Translations under genes and position numbers: made by a program
Part shown: positions 9,996 through 22,525 of the stretch, piece after piece
Layout: the number at the start of each line of letters is the position of its first letter
Position numbering within the stretch: the first letter of the stretch is position 1
The notes under the pieces: generated by a model
Database searches by the model: none
Seen by the model: the letters and a program-made list of their open reading frames with translations, nothing else
Told to the model about the DNA's origin: nothing
Assembly (NCBI RefSeq): GCF_910596095.1
Contig: NC_056554.1
Coordinates: 5,704,001-5,768,000 of the forward strand
Reading direction: 5' to 3'
Length of the DNA: 64,000 bases
Origin: Thunnus maccoyii
Lineage: Eukaryota; Chordata; Actinopteri; Scombriformes; Scombridae

Positions 9996-11929
9996 GAGAT
10001 ATTTACCTCAATATCCAGTTTCTTGCTGTTTGTGTTTTTTCTATTATATCATTACACATTATAGCTGCTCCAAGACTAAACAGTGAGTGCTGACATGCTC
10101 TCCATGTTGTTGTTATCTCTGATTTCTTCTCAGAGCTGAATACAAACCTTGAGCGCACTTATCATTTTTAATTGTTTTTAATATTCTCATTCAACATTTC
10201 TTCTTTTACTGTCATTAATATTGTTGTTCTGTAACCTGTGAAACTAACTGTGGCCTAAACATTGTCAGTCATGTTCTAATGAAATAAACAATAAAAAGAT
10301 TGGGAGCAAGAAAATCCTGAGAACATTTTTCGGGACCCGTTATTGTCGAGTGCTTTCATCTAAATTTCACAAAGTACATGCTTCATATCTGGTTGTGTAA
10401 ATATGAGTTTGTATATTTCAACAAGTCTGAAAGAAACTGTGAAGGTCAATTAGTCAGTTTGTATAAAGTAATGAGTGGAGTAGTGAAATATTGTCAGGAG
10501 TTGATATATACTGGTAACTTTTAACTAGACTTGGATGTTTGTGGTTATGGCTGAAAACCAGTCTTCCTGTGGTTTAGACTTTACTGTTGCTGTTTGTCGT
10601 CTGCTGGTTATTTCTACACTTTGTTTCTCCAAAACATCTGTACAAATACAGCTGCAGATTGTGTTTTATCCTCACGAGCAAAGCAACAAGGCCGGTGTCA
10701 CTTTTTCTTTTTAGACTTTCTCACAGATTTGTGAGTTCAGAAGCATCATCAGTGTTTCCTCTATATTCATTCATCAGTAAAATTATGAGCGCCGCTGCTA
10801 AAATTTCAGATAAACGAGCGACTCATGATTTTCACTCACACACTGTGCGAGCACAATAACACCCTACGTTATTGTGGATTTTCTTTAGTCATCCTCCCTC
10901 TCTTCATTCTTCAAAGGACATCTACGTGAAAGGTACAAGAGTAGCGTAGCTCCGTTAAGGAATAAGGCAGTGTGTGTGTGCGTGTGTGTGTGTGTGTAAA
11001 TGTGCGTGTGTAGTTGCGTGAGTGTGAGCGCAGACAGCAAGCGGCAGAAACATGACGTGAACACGAGCGAGCAGAGGAAAAGTTTAGCAGTAAGTTGTCA
11101 ATGTAGCAGTAAATGTACAGTACAGGCTGTGTGTCAGTTACTACATGCAGCAGCTCCTCAAGACAAAGAAAATACTCATCTATCGAAGGGGGTTAGCCCC
11201 GAAGTTAGCAACAACATGTTAGCTTAACTTGACCAAACTCACTTAAGGTGGACTGACTTTGAAGGTGGACCAGCAATTCTCATTTTAGTGTCAATCTCAG
11301 CCGCTCTTTAACAGAGAACGGAGAAATGTCTGGCTGATGAGTCTCTGTCTTGAGTTTTTCAAATGCTCCCCACATATGCATATGAATGCAAACACAGTTA
11401 CTATACTTATTCACTGTGTCAGTACATAATGGAGACATTTCTAAACTGTAGAAATAATAATATATTGAGCCAAATAGAGGAAAATATAGTCTTGTTGAGA
11501 TTGTTTGTACATTAGTAGAGATCAAGAGGTTAAATGAATTTAGTTTCATGACCCATGATGTTCACTTGAGACCACACTGTGCTGTACTTCCTGTCAAACA
11601 AGTGACGTTTACCTCACTCACTCCTCCCTTCTTGCAGACCATCTGACTCTCCCTATAAGGAGATTTGACAGTGATCAGTGTCCTTTTCTGGCTCCTCCTC
11701 CATCAAACATCTAACATGCTCTCGTTTCTCTCAGATTAGGATCAGAGGCAGACAGAATAAGAAAGACTTTAACAGAGAAGGATTGAAAGAAACACAAGCA
11801 ATAAAATGCAAACTTTTAATTTATTGATCATTTTTTCACAGTGACTCCTTCCACCCACTGCCCACACACAAACACACATCAGATTACTGTGATAAAGCAT
11901 CAGTTCCTCTCTGAGCTGCAGTTACAGTT
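9996..11929. other. Spacer with unit-specific replacement, unit I
   Basis: No gene supported. Up to about 10749 and after about 11392 the sequence matches units II-IV. Between these points about 640 bp is unique and stands in place of about 1.2 kb that in the other units holds the truncated C-type V exon. The unique segment starts with a hAT-like end, CAGTGTTTCC, and contains a (GT)n run at about 10971-10997. The conserved 3'-flank block of the E relic is at 11570-11720, with a minus-strand AATAAA near 11822. Confidence 0.5.
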
Positions 11930-11992
11930 CCTCTCTGAGTTTATCTGCTGGCAGCACAAGTTCTCACCTTTTTTCTTTTTTCTGTCTGAAGA
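11930..11992 (-). pseudogene. Relic E: scrap of a tail exon, unit I
   Basis: Minus strand: a short lysine-rich stretch after ttcttcag, then TGTGCTGCCAGCAGATAA. This matches the end of the receptor tails (YAASR/YAATR stop), but the upstream tail codons are missing or out of frame. A poly(A) signal follows about 100 nt further on. No V exon lies upstream. Copies are at 20525 and 43155. Confidence 0.45.
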
Positions 11993-12747
11993 ATAAGATG
12001 AAGACAAACAAGATAAAAAGACACTGAGACTGAGAGCAAGAGAGAAAGAAGCACGAGAGAATCAAAAGTCAACCAGAACATAATTAAAATGAGATTCTAG
12101 ACAAAGTGATGTCAACTGCTCCTACTTACCACTCACATATGAAAACACATCAGCCAATTACAGGCCTGGAATTAAGTCATTTTTAGGGCAAGGCCACTTT
12201 GGCCTTTGATAATTACAAATTTATTGGGGCATTGCAAGGTCAAAACCAATGGTGCAACAACAATAAGTGATAATTATATTGTGTAAAGATAAAACAGTAC
12301 ACAGTCAACAATTAGTAGTCAGTGAATTGAAAAACAGTATTGAGTTTATTAAAACTGTACACTGAATGTTTGACTTTTCCACAAAATGCTGCCTGATTGA
12401 TTTTTTAAAAATGTGAACAATTCATTATATTAATTGCTATTGTTATATTTTAATGATAAAATTAAGTGTATAAATGGGCTAAGGGTGATGAAAATGAATC
12501 TGAACAAGTTTCCACACGTGTGCAACTATTAGCATTTGAGTCTGAGATCATAGGAGCAGTCACAAAACTGACTTAAAACCATAGACTGTATAAAAATGCT
12601 TAAAACACTTTTTTACACGTTAAACATTAAACACACTGATGAGAAACGTCTCAAGGAGAGACTCGGATGAGAGCTGCCAGTCATGTAACAGCCGGCAGAC
12701 TCTGCTGATCTGTCTTAACTGAGAAGTGACCGTCTGCTTACAGAGAA

Positions 12748-12808
<61 letters not shown>

Positions 12809-13819
12809 TGTGTGTATGTGTTAATGTTGCATCACACTGAAAAAGTAGCAACCCGTCAGATCTCACAGCAAGTTACAAACTCTATGTATGTTCATAGTTA
12901 GCCAACAGCAATATCCTGGTTAGGATGTCAATAGTTAACTGCTGAGAATATTTTTGACTGGTTATGCATGTCGGTCTACAGGTTCATTTGCATACACACT
13001 GCACTAATGGCTTGTTCACAACATCAGATATTCTTTTTCAATGGATAAAGTACCAATGTAAAACTGACTTCTACACAGAGTGTTGCATTATGGGCTGTTT
13101 GTAGCACTAATGTTGCTAGGCTAGCGATTGTCTTAAAGTCTGTTTATAGTGAGTGTGTTGGAGTCAATCAGCACTAAAAGTGTTTCGCTAGTCCAGTTTA
13201 ACCTGCTGGAGTTCTGAAGGATCATGGAATGTGTTTTTCTGCCACGGAGGAAATAAATTCATGATGAGTGAAAACGAGTGAAGCATCTTCTGACGTCTCT
13301 ACTACTGCTACAAGCTGCCAGATGTCACTGTCACAGACAGTCTTATTAATAGTAACTGGCAGAGAAAATCATTTTGACCGCTTCCAAGAGCCTGGCAGGA
13401 GAGTGTGTGACTAACTTTAAAACACAACGCGTATGAATACTTACACTGTACAGTGTTTAGCTGCCTGTGCTTATCACATAATGTTTTAGCTAATGTAAGC
13501 TAAAGGGTTAGCTGTTAATGTTTACGTTGACGTCACACATATATTTGCGGGATGGGAGAAATCTTGCGCCACTGTTGATGTCCAGCATGATGATTGAGAC
13601 ACTGGGAAACATTGAGAGTGTTTATTTGCTGTGTTGCATGTAGTTTTGAATGAGGAAGTACGCAACTTTCTTTTAAGGGAACAATGGCCAGTTCAAAACA
13701 GGCCACGCTAAACTGGCCATGGGGGTAGTTAATTTTAGAAGGGGCATTACGGCACTGGTTGTTTGGCCGTGGCATAATTCCTGCCCTGCAATTAATATGA
13801 CAAAGCATATTCTAAACTC
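11993..13819. other. Spacer across the unit I/II boundary
   Basis: No gene. From 12201 the sequence repeats positions 1-1599, including the (TG)n tract at 12749-12820. Relative to unit I it carries an extra segment of about 60 bp near 12613-12672 that units IV and V share. Confidence 0.5.
12749..12820. repeat. (TG)n microsatellite, unit II
   Basis: About 36 TG repeats with TTTG and TATG interruptions near the right end. Confidence 0.95.
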
Positions 13820-13957
13820 ACACATCCAGTAGCTTCCTGAATCTGGTGGCAGCAGCAAACACAACATTCAGCTCCAGCTCTCTCTCTGATGCAGACCTGC
13901 AATTTTTCTTTTGTCTTTGGATGGGCTACATAGTTCAGGTCATCTGAGCTCACATTT
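13820..13957 (-). pseudogene. Relic P: broken ITIM tail exon, unit II
   Basis: Same relic as at 1600, with SDDLNYVAHPKTKEK, the same lost acceptor and the same frame offset. A 3-bp difference removes one Arg codon relative to unit I, showing that the frameshift is older than the duplication. Confidence 0.75.
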
Positions 13958-13960
13958 TGT

Positions 13961-15135
13961 ACATAAGAGTTCACACAGTCATGTGTTGTATCTTAGATGC
14001 TGTAGCTGAGTTTGTCAGGTATCATCCTTAAATCTGTGCATAATTAAAGTTTTTTTAAAATGTCTTTCTTCCAAACAAGTAGGATAAATCTTGTAATTCA
14101 GTCACATTAAAGTTATAATACTATTGTTTTCTCCAATAGCCATTGAATGTATTTCTATTCAGTAATGATCTCTCAGTATAGTAGTTATGCTTCACTCCTG
14201 CAGCTTCTACTGTTGTTGTGTATCAGAAGGTGCATTATTGCTCAAATACCAACAGAAAGATGAGAAAAAGGAATTAAAAGTTGATCATAACTTTGTATCA
14301 TTCAAGTTGTCATTTGTTATTGATTACTAGGACTGTTTTCTGCTCCTGTTATGAGATGTTGAGTCATGGAGGGATTTTCTTATGAATGTTAACAATCTCC
14401 TGTTTCCTGCCATTGTGTTTTTGATCCTAATGTTAATGCATTATAACAAGACTACCAGAAGACAAAACACAAGACAACAACAAAACATTTTCATCTTTGT
14501 GGATACAGAATACAGGTCACTGTTTCCAGCTGGTATTTTCTAACTGATATCTGAGAGTGAAACCAGAGACTAAATGACTAAAGACCAAATGGAGAGCCAT
14601 GAATGTGTGCTGGCAAAAATTTGTTTGAGAGCAGATGTTGATGTAGCTTGTGAAGGTAAAGTGAGTTTGTGTAAAATAAAAGTGACTCATGATGGATGTT
14701 TAAAAGTAGCATTACTCTCTATCTTTGAATACAGCAAGGCCTTTGATGTCTGTGGAAGGTTTCACTGCTTTATTTGTAGCTTTGACTCTGGATATCTCTT
14801 GATTTTTACTTCATTTCAGCTCAGACCACACTGTGCTGTCTCTTCCTGTCAAACAAGTGATGTGTCACCCACCCTCCCTATCGTACTCTCTCTGTAACTA
14901 AGTTTGACAGTCATCAGTGTCCTTTCTGCTCTTTTAATTGTCACATTAAGATTGTAGACAGATGAAATAAGAAAGACAAAGACTCTGGCTTAGAAAAGAA
15001 AAAGAAAAACACAAGCATGAAAATACAAACTAGTTGTTATTTTTGTGGTTGCTTGTATTCACCACCTACATGTGAGAACAACCACAGAATAATATGATAA
15101 AGCATCAGAGCTGCAGTTCCAGTTGCTTCCTGAGT
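13961..15135. other. Intergenic spacer, unit II
   Basis: Duplicate of 1741-2916. The plus-strand frame at 14574-14897 is open here as in unit I. I do not support it as a gene. Confidence 0.5.
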
Positions 15136-15258
15136 CTATCTAGTGGCAGCATAAACAACATGAGTTTCCTCCTCTCTCTCTGCTGCTGGCCTCCTGCTTC
15201 TTATTGTTTTTGGAAGGAACCTCAGCACTGAAGAGTTGAGCTCATCTGAGCCCAAATA
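15136..15258 (-). other. Orphan intact tail exon D1, unit II
   Basis: Intact 41-codon exon as in unit I. In this unit the A-type gene is deleted, so the nearest upstream exons on the minus strand belong to the gene at 15976-17448, which has its own terminal exon. Confidence 0.5.
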
Positions 15259-15975
15259 CTGTAAATCAGAGAATTGGAGTCACATACTGTATCTCACACT
15301 GCAATCTCTGTTTTTTCAATGTCTTCAAGTGCTGCACCTTTTACCAACACAGTTCTTCAAAAGTCAGAAAAAACAAAATGTAGTAGCAGTTTTATTTGGT
15401 GTGTTTTGTGGTTGTTGCTACATTGTGAAAGTAACACACTGGAGAAAATAGTACAGAGCTGAAGGCCATTCTTGCTGTGGTTGAGATGTCTCTTTTAGGC
15501 TGACACAGACAGTACTGTTTGTTACACTTGAAAGTGGCAGGATGGACGACTGAGAGCATAAATACAAATAACCTCACTCACTCCTCCACTGTTGCATGTA
15601 ACTCTCTCTATAAGAGAATGTGGACAGTCATCAATGTCCTTACTGGCTCCTCCTCCCTCAAACACCAATCATATTGTTTTGCTGTCAGATCTCCATCTGA
15701 GGCAGATAAAATAATCAAGAAAGAGACTTTGAGAGAGATGAGAATGAAAACATTTAGCTCACTTTATTTATTTGCACAAATAACAAAACACACACAAAAA
15801 ACAATACATTAAAGAATTAAAAATGATTTTCATCAGGTGCTTAACTCAACAACACACAACACAATTTTGTATGAATCAAACTTGTTTAGATGATTTGACA
15901 TCATTTTTGGATAAGTTGATGGTGTGTATCGCTACCCTCACAATACTCCAGCAGCAGATTAATGAAGCATTAGTT
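15259..15975. other. Deletion junction and 3' flank, unit II
   Basis: At about 15565 the sequence jumps from the 3' flank of the missing A-type gene straight to the 3' flank of the next gene. The whole A gene, SINE and minisatellite are gone in this unit. A minus-strand AATAAA (15763-15768), about 210 nt beyond the stop of the gene at 15976, is the likely poly(A) signal. Confidence 0.55.
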
Positions 15976-17448
15976 TCACTCTGAGCTGTTGCTGTTGTTT
16001 CTTCTTGTCTGTCTGCTGGCAGCATAAATAACATGAGTGTCCACTTCTCTCTGTGATGCAGGCCTCCTGCTTCTTATTGTTGTTGAATACAAAGTCAGTG
16101 CTGTGTCCTTCAGCTGATCAGAGTCCAGATTCTGTAAATAAAAGTACATGCAGTTCTACATGTCAAATAGCTGAGTTTGTGAGAAAAACACTATTGACTT
16201 GTGATGATTCTACAACCTTTGAAATGATCAAACACAAAAGTGGATTTACCTTGTTCACTAGTGAATTCTGCCCTTCAGTGGCAGCTGAGTGACAGAGACA
16301 ATACATCTGATCAGTTAATAGAAAGTTTGCTGTCATCACATTTTGGCTACAAGAAATGTTCTATTTTTTCATCATACTGACACTATTGAACATTTCCATA
16401 AGTGTTTAGTTTGAGTAATTCTCATAAAGTACCTGTCTTAAGTTTCCTGATTTTAACCAGCAGACCAATGATGACCATTACAAGGAAAACAGTCAGACCA
16501 GCCAGGATCACACTCGTCAACTTTGTTATTCCATCAGACTCACACTCACATTCTACAAGAAAGATCATTAAATCAGACTAAATTACTACCAGAAGTGACT
16601 TGACATGAAAAACAAATCAAGCAGAGATGTTTCATTTTCAAATGTTTGACAATCTGCATTTCTACATCTGCAAATCTTACTTTTAGATGTGTCGTCCACG
16701 TCATCATGTGATCCATCATCACTGCCTTTTAATGAAATGAAGATACATTTAGTCTTGATTTTGAGAGATTTGCATCACAATCATTGTTTGGTAATGTTTA
16801 AACTGTCACTTTGTTGCATATGTAGATATTAGATAATAATTATGAAATATATTAACAATATAAACATAAATGACCAAACAAAATACAAGACTTAACATTA
16901 ATCTTACCTTTAACTTTTAAATGTGTCTCACTGAAAAGTAGACGTCCACTTGTGAAGAATGCACAGAAATACAGTCCAGAGTCTGATGAATCCACTTGTT
17001 TGATGTTCAGAGAGACAGTAGAGATGTTGGAGCTCATTTCAAATTTTCCCTTCTGAACACCATCACAGAATTCAGCTTCGCTGTCAGACCTGATCTTAAC
17101 AAAGATACAGTAGATCTTGGTTCTGTTGACAAGTCTCAGCCAGAAAGTTACAGACTCAGATTTTAATATATTGGAGCACTGCAGTGTGACTTCTTGACCA
17201 GACTGGACCTCCACAACCTGAGACTCAGACACTGAGACAGAGATCCAGCCTGAAACACACAGCAGAGACAAGTTGTTACAGGAAGATAAACGATACCTCT
17301 TAATGAATTTAACAGTGAGTATATAAGTTTCAATTGTGTCGGCTGAACATAGAATAACAACATTTGTAATGAAGTTGAGACTAATTCAAAGCCAATACTC
17401 ACTAATGCTGCAGAGACTTAAAGCAGTTATCAAGGTAAAGGTCTTCAT
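15976..17448 (-). CDS. Single V-set Ig receptor, B-type body with D-type tail, copy B2
   Basis: Predicted 247 aa. Exons: 17403-17448, 16908-17249, 16681-16725, 16433-16552, 16250-16284, 15976-16131. Leader, V domain, linker (with SDDGSHDDVDD) and membrane exon are B type. The last two exons are a different lineage: exon 5 encodes AATEGQNSLVNK, and the 52-codon exon 6 reads NLDSDQLKDTAL ... THVIYAASRQTRRNNSNSSE. The canonical ITIM is lost (LKDTAL replaces LNYAAV). The remaining tyrosines are Y211 and Y232; the second lies in HVIYAAS, which lacks the +3 aliphatic residue. Signalling may therefore be weak or different. All splice sites look intact. Confidence 0.8.
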
Positions 17449-17712
17449 GGTGCGTATGACTGAAGCTCTGCAATGTCTGTTCTAGATGTGTGACCCAGGA
17501 AGGTTGATTTCAACATAAAGAGGCGGGCTGTTTTCTTGTTGCTTGTCTTGTTCCTCAAACTGACATTAATGCTTTCAGGAAAAGCATCTTGATGCAGATG
17601 TTTGCCTCAATGAGAACGAGACAAAGTTATTTTTCAGACAATGTGATTTAATAATAAATAATCTTCAAGCCAAATTACATACAATATAGTGAAGAAAGAT
17701 ATATAGAATAAG

Positions 17713-18075
17713 AGTGTTTCCCCTAGGTTGATTGCTTTGGGGCGGTGGGGGGTGACGGGTTGTGATGGCTGATGAAAAACTCAGAAGACACATTTCCACG
17801 ACAACGATTTGGAAGACGAGTCTTTTCTTTGTCTTGAGAAGCTGCAGCATTTATTTATTTACTGCCAGACTGACAAGTTACTGCTAACCTTTTCATCTGC
17901 TCCGCTCGCATTCACCGTCACTTTTCTGCCTCTCTCTCTCTGCACTCGCTCAAGTACACACGCTCATTTACACACTCACCACACACACACACACACACAT
18001 TACACACTGCCCTATTCCTAAACAGAGCTACACTACGGCAGTGTGCTGCTGCTGAATGAATATTGGGGAAACACT
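17713..18075. mobile_element. hAT-like MITE, unit II
   Basis: Same element as at 9635, with intact AGTGTTTCCCC / GGGGAAACACT ends. The CA-rich run inside differs slightly in length. Confidence 0.6.
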
Positions 18076-19372
18076 GAGATATTTACCTCAATATCCAGTT
18101 TCTTGCTGTTTGTGTTTTTTCTATTATATCATTACACATTATAGCTGCTCCAAGACTAAACAGTGAGTGCTGACATGCTCTCCATGTTGTTGTTATCTCT
18201 GATTTCTTCTCAGAGCTGAATACAAACCTTGAGTGCACTTATCATTTTTAATTGTTTTTAATATTCTCATTCAACATTTCTTCTTTTACTATCATTAATA
18301 TTGTTGTTCTGTAACCTGTGAAACTAACTGTGGCCTAAACATTGTCAGTCATGTTCTAATGAAATAAACAATAAAAAGATTGGGAGCAAGAAAATCCTGA
18401 GAACATTTTTCAGGACCCGTTATTGTCGAGTGCTTTCATCTAAATTTCACAAAGTACATGCTTCATATCTGGTTGTGTAAATATGAGTTTGTATATTTCA
18501 ACAAGTCTGAAAGAAACTGTGAAGGTCAATTAGTCAGTTTGTATAAAGTAATGAGTGGAGTAGTGAAATATTGTCAGGAGTTGATATATACTGGTAACTT
18601 TTAACTAGACTTGGATGTTTGTGGTTATGGCTGAAAACCAGTCTTCCTGTGGTTTAGACTTTACTGTTGCTGTTTGTCGTCTGCTGATTATTTCTACACT
18701 TTGTTTCTCCAAAACATCTGTACAAATACAGCTGCAGATTGTGTTTTATCCTCACGAGCAAAGCAACAAGGCCGGTGTCACTTTTTCTTTTTAGACTTTC
18801 TCACAGATTAGTGAGTTCAGAGGCATCATAATGTGTTCAGACCACACTGTGTTGTCTCCACTGTGAAAGACTTCAACTCTCTCTATACTCTGTGTAGTCA
18901 TCAGTGTCCAAAGGACAAGATAATAACAAGATTTTTGACAAGTGAAGGGAAAAATAAAAAGGCAACAAAACTCATCATTAACAAGCCGAAGTGCAGCTTC
19001 ATGCTGTCTGTTGTGGCCTCTCTGCTCTGCATGTGTGTGTGTGTCGCTCAAACGAAACACAGCAGAGAAGAGAGATGGAGAAGCATCGGAGACTCTGAAG
19101 CACATAAAAAAACACAGCAATGTAACCTGTTCATTACATTTTTATAGTGTTCTGACCTCACACCCTGCGTGCTGTTATTGGCTGGGGGCTACACACCCAC
19201 TGCACAAAGGCTGACGCCCAGAAGAATTCACACACCTCCACTGGGTCATAAGTGATGATTGAGAGTCATTACTTTAGTATGAGTCTATACATTGTTTGTT
19301 TTAGGAAAATCCTGCATAATATGCCTTTAAATATGTTGCACTGACTATTACTGGATATTTGATTATGAAGAA
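18076..19372. other. Spacer upstream of relic C, unit II
   Basis: No gene. Overlapping open frames on both strands around 18791-19214 are conserved in three units, but only because the whole DNA is. They match no protein I recognise and overlap each other. Confidence 0.45.
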
Positions 19373-19646
19373 TCAACAAAAATACAACCCAGTGTCAGAT
19401 AGATTGATAAGCCTGATTTTGAAAAATAAAATGTAGATATTGAATGCCATTTCAAATGTTCCTTTTTGAACCCCATTACAGAAAGAAGGCTCAATATAAT
19501 TGTACAGAGAGGAAATACAACAGGGCTTGTTTCTGTTGACCAGTCTAAACCAGAATATCTGAGAGGAAGAAGTGGAAAAGTTGGAGCACAGCAGAGAGTC
19601 TTCTTCACCAAGCTGGACCTCCACAGTCTGAAACTCAGAGGCTGAG
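19373..19646 (-). pseudogene. Relic C: truncated V-set exon, unit II
   Basis: Reads EFQTVEVQLGEEDSLLC ... FWFRLVNRNKPCCISSL ... DTGLYFC, then TGA immediately after the last cysteine, so strand G and the splice donor are absent. An acceptor-like tatatcag precedes it, but joining there in the phase of the other signal exons gives the wrong frame, and no signal exon is seen upstream. It is a third V lineage, now a relic. Units III and IV carry the same stop and add one Ala codon (EPASFC). Confidence 0.7.
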
Positions 19647-20524
19647 CTGATATAGGAAGAAAAAACACAACCTAAATTCAGCACTTTCCAGCAACATGTG
19701 ACAGTAAATAGCTCTCTCAATGTTGTACTTAATAGTTCAGTTACTGTGGTCTGTAAAGAACGTGACGGTTTGAGATGAGATGGATTTATACTTGATGGTA
19801 TTTTAACTGATTACATCTCAACAGATACATCACCAAAATATCTTCACATTAAGAAGAAAACAAGTTGTGTGAAAGAGGAACAGTTTTAATTGCATGTGGT
19901 TTTACAGCAGAGAGCTAAAGGCCAGTCTTGCTGTGGTTTTGTTTTGGCTGGTTCATACTTTTACCACAATGGAAAATGACAGGGGCAGGGTGCACAAGAC
20001 TTGTTACATGTCTGCACAGTTACTATACTTATTCACTGTGTCAGTACATAATGGAGACATTTCTAAAATGTAGAAATAATAATATATTGAGCCAAATAGA
20101 GGAAAATATAGTCTTGTTGAGATTGTTTGTACATTAGTAGAGATCAAGAGGTTAAACAAATTTAGTTTCATGACCCATGATGTTCACTTGAGACCACACT
20201 GTGCTGTATTTCCTGTCAAACAAGTGACGTTTTCCTCACTCACTCCTCCCTTCTTGCAGACCATCTGACTCTCCCTATAAGGAGATTTGACAGTGATCAG
20301 TGTCCTTTTCTGGCTCCTCCTCCATCAAACATCTAACATGCTGTCGTTTCTCTCAGATTAGGATCAGAGGCAGACAGAATAAGAAAGACTTTAACAGAGA
20401 AGGATTGAAAGAAACACAAGCAATAAAATGCAAACTTTTAATTTATTGATCATTTTTCACAGTGAGTCCTTCCACCCACTGCCCACACACAAACACACAT
20501 CAGATTACTGTGATAAAGCATCAG
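19647..20524. other. Spacer, unit II
   Basis: No gene. It holds the conserved 3'-flank block of the E relic (20190-20350: agaccacactgtgctgt, ctccctataaggag, atcagtgtcctttt) and a minus-strand AATAAA near 20440. Confidence 0.45.
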
Positions 20525-20590
20525 TTCCTCTCTGAGTTTATCTGCTGGCAGCACAAGTTCTCACCTTTTTTCTTTTTTCTGTCTGAAGAA
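20525..20590 (-). pseudogene. Relic E: scrap of a tail exon, unit II
   Basis: Same as at 11930, without the local duplication of the cctctctgag stretch seen in unit I. Confidence 0.45.
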
Positions 20591-21296
20591 TAAGATGAAG
20601 ACAAACAAGATAAAAAGACACTGAGACTGAGAGCAAGAGAGAAAGAAGCACGAGAGAATCAAAAGTCAACCAGAACATAATTAAAATGAGATTCTAGACA
20701 AAGTGATGTCAACTGCTCCTACTTACCACTCACATATGAAAACACATCAGCCAATTAGAAGCCTGGAATTAAGTCATTTTTAGGGCAAGGCCACTTTGGC
20801 CTTTGATAATTACAAATTTATTGGGGCATTGCAAGGTCAAAACCAATGGTGCAACAACAATAAGTGATAATTATATTGTGTAAAGATAAAACAGTACACA
20901 GTCAACAATTAGTAGTCAGTGAATTGAAAAACAGTATTGAGTTTATTAAAACTGTACACTGAATGTTTGACTTTTCCACAAAATGCTGCCTGATTGATTT
21001 TTTAAAAATGTGAACAATTCATTATATTAATTGCTATTGTTATATTTTAATGATAAAATTAAGTGTATAAATGGGCTAAGGGTGATGAAAATGAATCTGA
21101 ACATGTTTCCACACGTGTGCAACTATTAGCATTTGAGTCTGAGATCATAGGAGCAGTCACAAAAATGACTTAAAACCATAGACTGTATAAAAATGCTTAA
21201 AACACTTTTTAAGTGTTTTAAGCAGCCAGTCATGTAACAGCCGGCAGACTCTGCTGATCTGTCTTAACTGAGAAGTGACCGTCTGCTTACAGAGAA

Positions 21297-21368
<72 letters not shown>

Positions 21369-22386
21369 ATGTTGCATCACACTGAAAAAGTAGCAACCCG
21401 TCAGATCTCACAGCAAGTTACAAACTCTATGTATGTTCATAGTTAGCCAACAGCAATATCCTGGTTAGGATGTCAACAGTTAACTGCTGAGAATATTTTT
21501 GACTGGTTATGCATGTCGGTCTACAGGTTCATTTGCATACACACTGCACTAATGGCTTGTTCACAACATCAGATATTCTTTTTCAATGGATAAAGTACCA
21601 ATGTAAAACTGACTTCTACACAGAGTGTTGCATTATGGGCTGTTTGTAACATTAATGTTGCTAGGCTAGCGATTGTCTTAAAGTCTGTTTATAGTGAGTG
21701 TGTTGGAGTCAATCAGCACTAAAAGTGTTTCGCTAGTCCAGTTTAACCTGCTGGAGTTCTGAAGGATCATGGAATGTGTTTTTCTGCCACGGAGGAAATA
21801 AATTCATGATGAGTGAAAACGAGTGAAGCATCTTCCGACGTCTCTACTACTACTACAAGCTGCCAGATGTCACTGTCACAGACAGTCTTATTAATAGTAA
21901 CTGCCAGAGAAAATCATTTTGACCGCTTCCAAGAGCCTGGCAGGAGAGTGTGTGACTAACTTTAAAACACAACGTGTATGAATACTTACACTGTACAGTG
22001 TTTAGCTGCCTGTGCTTATCACATAATGTTTTAGCTAATGTAAGCTAAAGGGTTAGCTGTTAATGTTTACGTTGACATTACACATATATTTGCGGGATGG
22101 GAGAAATCTTGCGCCACTGTTGATGTCCAGCATGATGATTGAGACACTGGGAAACATTGAGAGTGTTTATTTGCTGCGTTGCATGTAGTTTTGAATGAGG
22201 AAGTACGCAACTTTCTTTTAAGGGAACAATGGCCAGTTCAAAACAGGCCACGCTAAACTGGCCATGGGGGTAGTTAATTTTAGAAGGGGCATTACGGCCA
22301 CACTCTGGGGCATCCACGGCACTGGTTGTTTGGCCGTGGCATAATTCCTGCCCTGCAATTAATATGACAAAGCATATTCTAAACTC
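20591..22386. other. Spacer across the unit II/III boundary
   Basis: No gene. From 20798 it repeats positions 1-1599. Includes the (TG)n tract. Confidence 0.5.
21298..21367. repeat. (TG)n microsatellite, unit III
   Basis: About 34 TG repeats with a 'tacg' interruption shared with unit I, which suggests units I and III are close relatives here. Confidence 0.95.
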
Positions 22387-22525
22387 ACACATCCAGTAGC
22401 TTCCTGAATCTGGTGGCAGCAGCAAACACAACATTCAGCTCCAGCTCTCTCTCTGATGCAGACCTGCAATTTTTCTTTTGTCTTTGGATGGGCTACATAG
22501 TTCAGGTCATCTGAGCTCACATTTT
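22387..22525 (-). pseudogene. Relic P: broken ITIM tail exon, unit III
   Basis: Same relic as in unit II (KTKEK form), with acceptor lost and frame offset. Confidence 0.75.

Noticed and set aside
18791-19214. Overlapping frames on both strands, repeated at 41423 and 52120
   Set aside because: They overlap each other, have no recognisable domain, and are conserved only because the unit is conserved.
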